Shown one piece after another: positions 35,623-42,675 of a stretch of DNA of 42,675 nt (positions are counted from its first letter, which is position 1; every line of letters starts with the position of its first letter). A program made the position numbers and the translations under genes. This DNA is from Lentisphaerota bacterium. GTDB lineage: Bacteria; Verrucomicrobiota; Kiritimatiellia; PWTM01. The DNA lies in NCBI GenBank assembly GCA_016873715.1, contig VGWF01000023.1, positions 1 to 42,675 on the forward strand, read 5' to 3'. The notes beneath the pieces are model-generated. The model saw nothing but the letters and a program-made list of their open reading frames with translations. It was not told where the DNA came from and searched no databases.

Positions 35623-38600
35623 GGCGGGCGGTCGCATGGATCCTGGCGGCCTGCGCGGCGGCGACCGCGGTCAGGGGCGAGGGAACCGTCGTGCGAACGG
35701 CGGCATACGCGGTGGAGGTCGTGCAAGGATCCGTCGTCTCGTTGACCGACGCGCGCGGAACGGTCCTCGTGCAGCCGGCGGCCGCATCCGCCGCGGCGCG
35801 CGTGGAGTGCATCGGGACGGGCCTCGTGGCGCGGGCGACGGACGGCGGCGACGGAACCGCCTTGCCCCTGCCCGGAGGCGGGCGGCTGGCCTGCGGCCAC
35901 GCGCTCGACGCCGCATCGGGCGACCTGGTCCTCACGCAGCGCGTCGAGCGGTGTCCGCCCGGCGTGTGGGGGGTGACGTGGTCGGCCGGCGCCATTCCGC
36001 CCGGATACGCGATCATCGTTCCCGGCCGTTCCGGCGTGCGGTTGGATGCGGAGACGCCCGGCGACCGCCACGTCTTCGATTACCCGATGGGGTGGGAGGC
36101 ACAGCTGGTCATCGTCGAGGGCGCGGGCCGCGGGTTCTTCGTCTTCGCGGACGATGCCGCGGGCCGGTTCAAGCGTCTGACGGTGACGCGGGCCGGCGAC
36201 GGGTGGCGGCTGGACTTCACGACGATCAACGACGCGCCGTTCGATGCCCTCACCGGGTGCGAGTCGGTCGCGTGGCGGCTCAACACCTACGAGGGCGACT
36301 GGCGCGTGCCGGCGCGCCGCTACCGCGACTGGATGCGGGCGAATCTCAAGCCCGTGCCGCTGTCGGCCAAGTCCCCGGAGTGGGCGCGTGACATCCGCGG
36401 ATGCGTCATCACGGGGATGTCGCTGCCGCTGCTCGACGAACTGGCGCGCCACTTCGATCCGCCGCAGACCCTGCTCTATGTCCCGTCGTGGCGTGCGGCC
36501 GGCTACGACCGGGACTATCCCGACTACGCGGCACCTCTTCCGGAACTCGGTCCGTTCCTCGACCGCGCACACGCGCTCGGATTCCGCGTGATGCTCCACG
36601 TGAACTACTTCGGCGTCGATCCGCTGAACCCGCTCTACCGTGAGTTCCGGCGTCACCATGTGCGCAGCCCGTGGGGCGCGCACGACCCCGAGTGGTGGAC
36701 GTGGGATCGCTGCGATCCGCCGATCAAGTTCGCCTACATCAATCCGGCGTCCGCGGCGTGGCGGAGGCATTTCGTCGGCGCGATGACGGACCTGTGCCGG
36801 CGGTTTCCCGTCGACGCCCTGCACCTGGACCAGACGCTCTGCATCTTCAACGATCACAACGGGCGCATCGACGGCCTGAACATGATCCGCGGCAACGATG
36901 CGCTGCACGAGGAGCTGTGCGCCGCGCTCCCGCGGGTGGCGCTCAGCGGCGAGGGACTCAATGAGATCACCTGCCGCCGCGAGGCCTTCGCGCAGCGCCA
37001 CGCGTGGGGCCTGCACCATTCGGAGGGCACGTGGGACGAGGCGATGCTTCGCTGCGCGCACCCGGTCTCGTCCTACCTCTTCGCGCCCTTCACGACGGTG
37101 TACGGCTACCTCGGCATGGTGGCGCCCGAGCAGGCGCAGCTCTATGCGGCGTGGAACGAGGCCTACGAGCATTTCGGCGTGATCCCGACGCTGCGGCCCT
37201 CGGCCGCGTCACTCGCGGCTGCGCGGTCGCCAGGCTCGCGGGGCGCGGGCGCGTTCCTGAGGCAGTTCCTGGACGAGGTCCGGTTCTGGCAGCGTGAGCG
37301 TCTCGACCCGGACACGGAGGGTGCGTGGCCGGCGGACGTTGCGTTCCCGTTCCGGGGCGTCGGCGGGGGTCTCGCCGTGCGCACGGTGGACGGGCGCCTC
37401 CTCTCCGGCGGTCGCGTCATCAGCCGCACGGTGCATGGCCTGAACGGCATCGAGGCGCCGGGCCTCCATATGCCGGGCTGGGCCGGGCACGGCGGCGGGA
37501 GGATGTTCGGCCTCGACCCGGCGCGCCGGTACGCGCTGCTCCCCGGCGCGCCGGACACCCACGGCTTCCACGTGCGCGAACTGCCCGGGGGACTGGTGCT
37601 CGAGTCCGCCTTCGCGGGGCGGGATCTCGCCGTCGTGCGGACGCGCGAGATCCGAAAGCGAGTGGCCGATCCCGCGCGCCTGCTGTCCGGGGCCATCAGC
37701 GGATGGCGGATGCGGGACGGCGCCGCGACGGAGTCGAAGGGACCGCTGGAGTCGGGCAACGGTGCCAGTTTCGCCGCGGACGGGGGCGGGCTCACGGCCC
37801 ATCCGCCGTACCGCGGCGGAGCGGCGGGTGGCGAGGCCTTCGTGCGCTTCCGCGTTCAGGTCCCCGTCGCAGGGCAGCCGCGGTTCGCGTCGGGCGTGGC
37901 GCTGCGCAAGGGGGCGGTCGGCCCCGGTCGCTCGGACGGCGTGACCTTCCGCGTGTCGGCGACCGGGCAGGGGCGCGCGATGTCCAACGCCGTTCACGTG
38001 GCGACGGACACCGCGACGCCACTGGAGCTCGATCTGGCGTCGTTCGCGGGGCGGACCGTCGACCTCGAGATCGCGGTCCATCCAGGGCCGGCGGGGAATC
38101 CGTCGTTCGACTGGGCGGTATGGGTGGACCCGCACGTCGATGCCGGAACGGATGCTCGCGGCCGGCTGGCGGTGGGCGGAACGCAACGATGGGCGTGCCT
38201 CCTCGGCCCGGACGGCCGTCTGCCGTTGGATGGCGGCGCCGGCGTCGTCGATGGCGCGCCGGCGGGCACGGTCTTCCTCCTGTCGAAGCAGCCCGGGGAG
38301 ACCACGCTTCCGCTGGATCTGGTCACTGCGCCCCGCGAGGTGGAGGTGGTTGTCGACGGCGCGCCGGCCGTCTGCCGGTTCGCCGGCGCCCAGCCCGCGA
38401 CCTGCACCGTCGGGGGCGTGGAGAGGCGCGGGATCCTGGCCCATCCTCCGAACCGCGGTTCGACGACGGTCCATGTTCCCCTGCGGCTTCCGGCGACGCC
38501 GTCGCGCTTCGCGGTTCACGCCGGGATCGCCGACGGGTCGACGTCGGACGGCGTGGTTTTCATCGTTGCCGTGAACGGGACGGAGTCCGTGCGACGGCGG

Positions 38601-38780
38601 ATGCTGCCGGGCGCCTGGGCGCCGGTCGAGACCGACCTCGGCCGGTGGGCGGGGCGGGAGATCGTGCTCTCGCTGACGACCGATTCGGACGGCGCGTACG
38701 ACTGCGATTGGGCTGTATGGGGGGAGCCGCGCATCCTGCCGCCGCCGATGCCCCGTTCATCACCGGGCGATCCCGGATGA
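35619..38780 (+). CDS. Large exported glycoside-hydrolase-like protein (DUF6259-like) with two C-terminal NPCBM-like domains
   Basis: A 1053-residue protein. The GTG start (VRRAVAWILAACAAATAVRG) gives a signal peptide and overlaps the preceding stop by 4 nt. An N-terminal beta-sandwich (about 25-225) leads through ESVAWRLNTYEGDWRVPARRY into a TIM-barrel-like region (about 250-560). DALHLDQT and ALSGEGLNE lie at the ends of predicted adjacent strands and are good candidates for the nucleophile Asp and acid/base Glu. Two similar C-terminal beta domains (about 740-837 and 949-1039) both contain a DGV(T/V)F strand and end in DWAVWxxP, resembling NPCBM carbohydrate-binding domains. It is probably the polymer-cleaving enzyme of the four-gene set. 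The family name DUF6259 is from memory of the linker signature and is less certain than the architecture. Confidence 0.8.
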   Translation: MRRAVAWILAACAAATAVRGEGTVVRTAAYAVEVVQGSVVSLTDARGTVLVQPAAASAAARVECIGTGLVARATDGGDGTALPLPGGGRLACGHALDAASGDLVLTQRVERCPPGVWGVTWSAGAIPPGYAIIVPGRSGVRLDAETPGDRHVFDYPMGWEAQLVIVEGAGRGFFVFADDAAGRFKRLTVTRAGDGWRLDFTTINDAPFDALTGCESVAWRLNTYEGDWRVPARRYRDWMRANLKPVPLSAKSPEWARDIRGCVITGMSLPLLDELARHFDPPQTLLYVPSWRAAGYDRDYPDYAAPLPELGPFLDRAHALGFRVMLHVNYFGVDPLNPLYREFRRHHVRSPWGAHDPEWWTWDRCDPPIKFAYINPASAAWRRHFVGAMTDLCRRFPVDALHLDQTLCIFNDHNGRIDGLNMIRGNDALHEELCAALPRVALSGEGLNEITCRREAFAQRHAWGLHHSEGTWDEAMLRCAHPVSSYLFAPFTTVYGYLGMVAPEQAQLYAAWNEAYEHFGVIPTLRPSAASLAAARSPGSRGAGAFLRQFLDEVRFWQRERLDPDTEGAWPADVAFPFRGVGGGLAVRTVDGRLLSGGRVISRTVHGLNGIEAPGLHMPGWAGHGGGRMFGLDPARRYALLPGAPDTHGFHVRELPGGLVLESAFAGRDLAVVRTREIRKRVADPARLLSGAISGWRMRDGAATESKGPLESGNGASFAADGGGLTAHPPYRGGAAGGEAFVRFRVQVPVAGQPRFASGVALRKGAVGPGRSDGVTFRVSATGQGRAMSNAVHVATDTATPLELDLASFAGRTVDLEIAVHPGPAGNPSFDWAVWVDPHVDAGTDARGRLAVGGTQRWACLLGPDGRLPLDGGAGVVDGAPAGTVFLLSKQPGETTLPLDLVTAPREVEVVVDGAPAVCRFAGAQPATCTVGGVERRGILAHPPNRGSTTVHVPLRLPATPSRFAVHAGIADGSTSDGVVFIVAVNGTESVRRRMLPGAWAPVETDLGRWAGREIVLSLTTDSDGAYDCDWAVWGEPRILPPPMPRSSPGDPG

Positions 38781-38945
38781 ACATGAAAAGACGACGAAAC
38801 CGAGCGTGATTCAACGCGTGATTTCGTCCGGGCGAGATTGTAGATTGACCGTGTACGGACCGGGAACGCAGGTGAATGCGCGGGCAGGGTCGGGGGGGAG
38901 ACCGGATCGCAGGCTGTGTCCTTTCGCGTGCGGAACGTGGAGCCG

Positions 38946-39797
38946 ATGAGCGAACACGAAACGTGGCGGATGCGGAAGACGTCGGACCGGATCTTCGGTC
39001 CGGTCGCTCTGTCCACGCTCCGCGCATGGGCGTGCGATGGGCGCATCGCGCCGGACGACGAGGTCAGCGAAGGTGACGGCCCGTGGCGCCGGGCCTGCAA
39101 CGTGCCGGACCTCGGCATGGACTGGCTGCTGGAACTCCCGGGCGGCGACCTCTTCGGTCCGGTTCCTCTCTCGGCGTTCCTGGACATGCTTCGGGAGGGG
39201 ACGATCGGTCCCGATCTGAAGGTCCGCCGCCGGGACGACACCGACTTCCGAAGGCTGGGCGACGTGGCCGACGGGGGGTTGCCTGGGCCGCAGCCCGAGC
39301 CGGAGCCGGCACCGGCGCCCGAGCCGCCGGCCGCCCCGGTCGCCCCCGAGCCTCAGGCACCGCCTCCTGCGACGGGGCACGATGCGGACCGGCCGGTGGA
39401 GGCCGCTCCCGTTCCGGTGACGGAGGCCGTTGCGCGGGAATCGTCACTCCCCGAGCCGGTGGTTTCCGCCCCGCCCACCGACATCGTTCCGGCGGAGTCG
39501 CCGGCCGCTGCCGTGAGTCCGTCGGTATCGCCTCCGGCGGTGTCTGTCCCCGGTCCCGCGATCGCCGAAGAGGAGATCCCCATCCCCGCCGATGCTGGCG
39601 CGGATCACTTCTCGGCCGTCAAGGACACAAAGGAAGAGCCTGGGGTCGAAGCGCCCGATGCCGGGACGGAGCCCAGGCCTTCAAGCCGGATCAGCCCGCC
39701 CGACGAGGCGCGGATGCTCAGCGAACTCCAGTCCGCCCTGGGCGTCGGCCGTCGCTTTCGCGTTTTCGACCGACTCCGCCCCGGCCGCCCCAGCTAG
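38946..39797 (+). CDS. Protein with two GYF_2 domains and a proline-rich disordered tail
   Basis: A 283-residue protein. Two N-terminal GYF_2 (DUF4339) domains, WRMRKTSDRIFGPVALSTL ... and WLLELPGGDLFGPVPLSAF ..., share the RIFGPV/LFGPVP core and a repeated 'dGxigpd' strand. After about residue 105 the chain is Pro/Ala/Glu-rich low complexity (PEPEPAPAPEPPAAP) and predicted to be disordered, ending in a short helical segment (DEARMLSELQSALGVGRRFRVFDRL). There is no signal peptide or membrane helix, so it is probably cytoplasmic. GYF-type domains bind proline-rich peptides, so the tail could be bound by the domains of another copy. GTGGAG precedes the ATG. The 165-bp gap upstream shows no other gene; TTGACC at 38845 has no matching -10. 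Confidence 0.85.
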   Translation: MSEHETWRMRKTSDRIFGPVALSTLRAWACDGRIAPDDEVSEGDGPWRRACNVPDLGMDWLLELPGGDLFGPVPLSAFLDMLREGTIGPDLKVRRRDDTDFRRLGDVADGGLPGPQPEPEPAPAPEPPAAPVAPEPQAPPPATGHDADRPVEAAPVPVTEAVARESSLPEPVVSAPPTDIVPAESPAAAVSPSVSPPAVSVPGPAIAEEEIPIPADAGADHFSAVKDTKEEPGVEAPDAGTEPRPSSRISPPDEARMLSELQSALGVGRRFRVFDRLRPGRPS

Positions 39798-39829
39798 ACC
39801 GCTTCCACTTCAGACGGCACTGCTGTTAC

Positions 39830-39873
39830 GCGCCATTCTGACGCTATGGATTTCGAGTGCGCCAGGATGGCGC
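39830..39873. terminator. Imperfect hairpin between the GYF_2 gene and clpB
   Basis: GCGCCATTCTGACGC (39830-39844) and GCGCCAGGATGGCGC (39859-39873) are complementary at 13 of 15 positions around a 14-nt loop. There is no T-run after it, so it may be a processing or regulatory hairpin instead of an intrinsic terminator. The following 100 bases are the most AT-rich in this part of the window and probably hold the clpB promoter, which I cannot pin down; no CIRCE element is seen. Confidence 0.45.
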
Positions 39874-39978
39874 ATCGCTGATTTCTCTCAGTGATTCGTA
39901 TCTACTTCATCGAAAGGTGAATGCTGATCGTGCACCCGTTGGCACCGTCAGTGCTTCGCTGTGGCGCGAGGTGACGCG

Positions 39979-42606
<2,628 letters not shown>

Positions 42607-42675
42607 GGGGTGGTGTCCAGAACCCTTCGCAGCTTGCTACGGAGCAGCCTTTCACCAGGCAGGCGTCATCCTTCT

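Noticed and set aside
38777-38809. Ten-residue frame MNMKRRRNRA overlapping the stop of the GH-like gene by ATGA
   Set aside because: The overlap matches the operon pattern, but the peptide is too short and featureless to call a gene.

Overview
The window is about 42.7 kb of high-GC bacterial chromosome. Almost every base sits in a tightly packed gene, and there are no rRNA or tRNA genes, insertion sequences, integrases or CRISPR arrays that I can see. The gene content points to the PVC superphylum, most likely a Kiritimatiellota/Lentisphaerota-type organism. It carries four twin-arginine-type Gfo/Idh/MocA oxidoreductases, a formylglycine-type sulfatase, an H-X9-DG prepilin-like protein, fused FAD oxidoreductases, GYF_2 domains and a type-3 (archaeal/eukaryotic-like) prolyl-tRNA synthetase. 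The assignment is inference from family content; no marker such as 16S rRNA is present. An LptF/LptG permease and an outer-membrane-barrel candidate indicate a diderm envelope.

Layout. (1) 2-8992: the 3' end of a Gfo/Idh/MocA gene converges on four minus-strand genes. These are an outer-membrane protein, a membrane-anchored W/DP-repeat protein, a hybrid histidine kinase and a sulfatase. The sulfatase and kinase are co-directional and 38 nt apart. A three-copy tandem repeat array lies between the kinase and the W/DP-repeat gene. (2) 9105-11139: a radical SAM/DUF4130 pair predicted to act in DNA repair or modification. (3) 11250-16706: a housekeeping cluster of an EF-G-like GTPase, yebC, ruvC, folD and an LptF/LptG permease. 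(4) 16794-31984: mixed accessory and core genes, namely a secreted alpha/beta hydrolase, three Gfo/Idh/MocA enzymes, an unknown exported protein, proS, a prepilin-like protein, a HEAT-repeat protein and a tandem FAD oxidoreductase. (5) 32193-38780: four exported proteins whose genes all overlap by 4 nt: a beta-propeller glycosidase-like protein, two calcineurin-type phosphoesterases and a 1053-residue glycoside-hydrolase-like protein. (6) 38946-42606: a GYF_2-domain protein and clpB.

The theme of the accessory genes is degradation of complex, probably sulfated or otherwise decorated, glycans outside the cytoplasm. A sulfatase, glycosidase-like proteins and phosphoesterases would strip and cleave the polymer, and the Gfo/Idh/MocA and FAD oxidoreductases would act on the released sugars. 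The substrate cannot be read from the sequence.

Two signals are not explained by the gene list. First, a ~120-bp repeat with a perfect internal hairpin occurs three times in tandem and once, eroded, 19 kb away; in both places the hairpin end faces the 3' end of the upstream gene. Second, several promoters place the -10 hexamer exactly 6 nt before a start codon, which implies leaderless mRNAs. The four-gene overlapping operon at 32193-38780 is the best candidate here for an uncharacterised functional unit.
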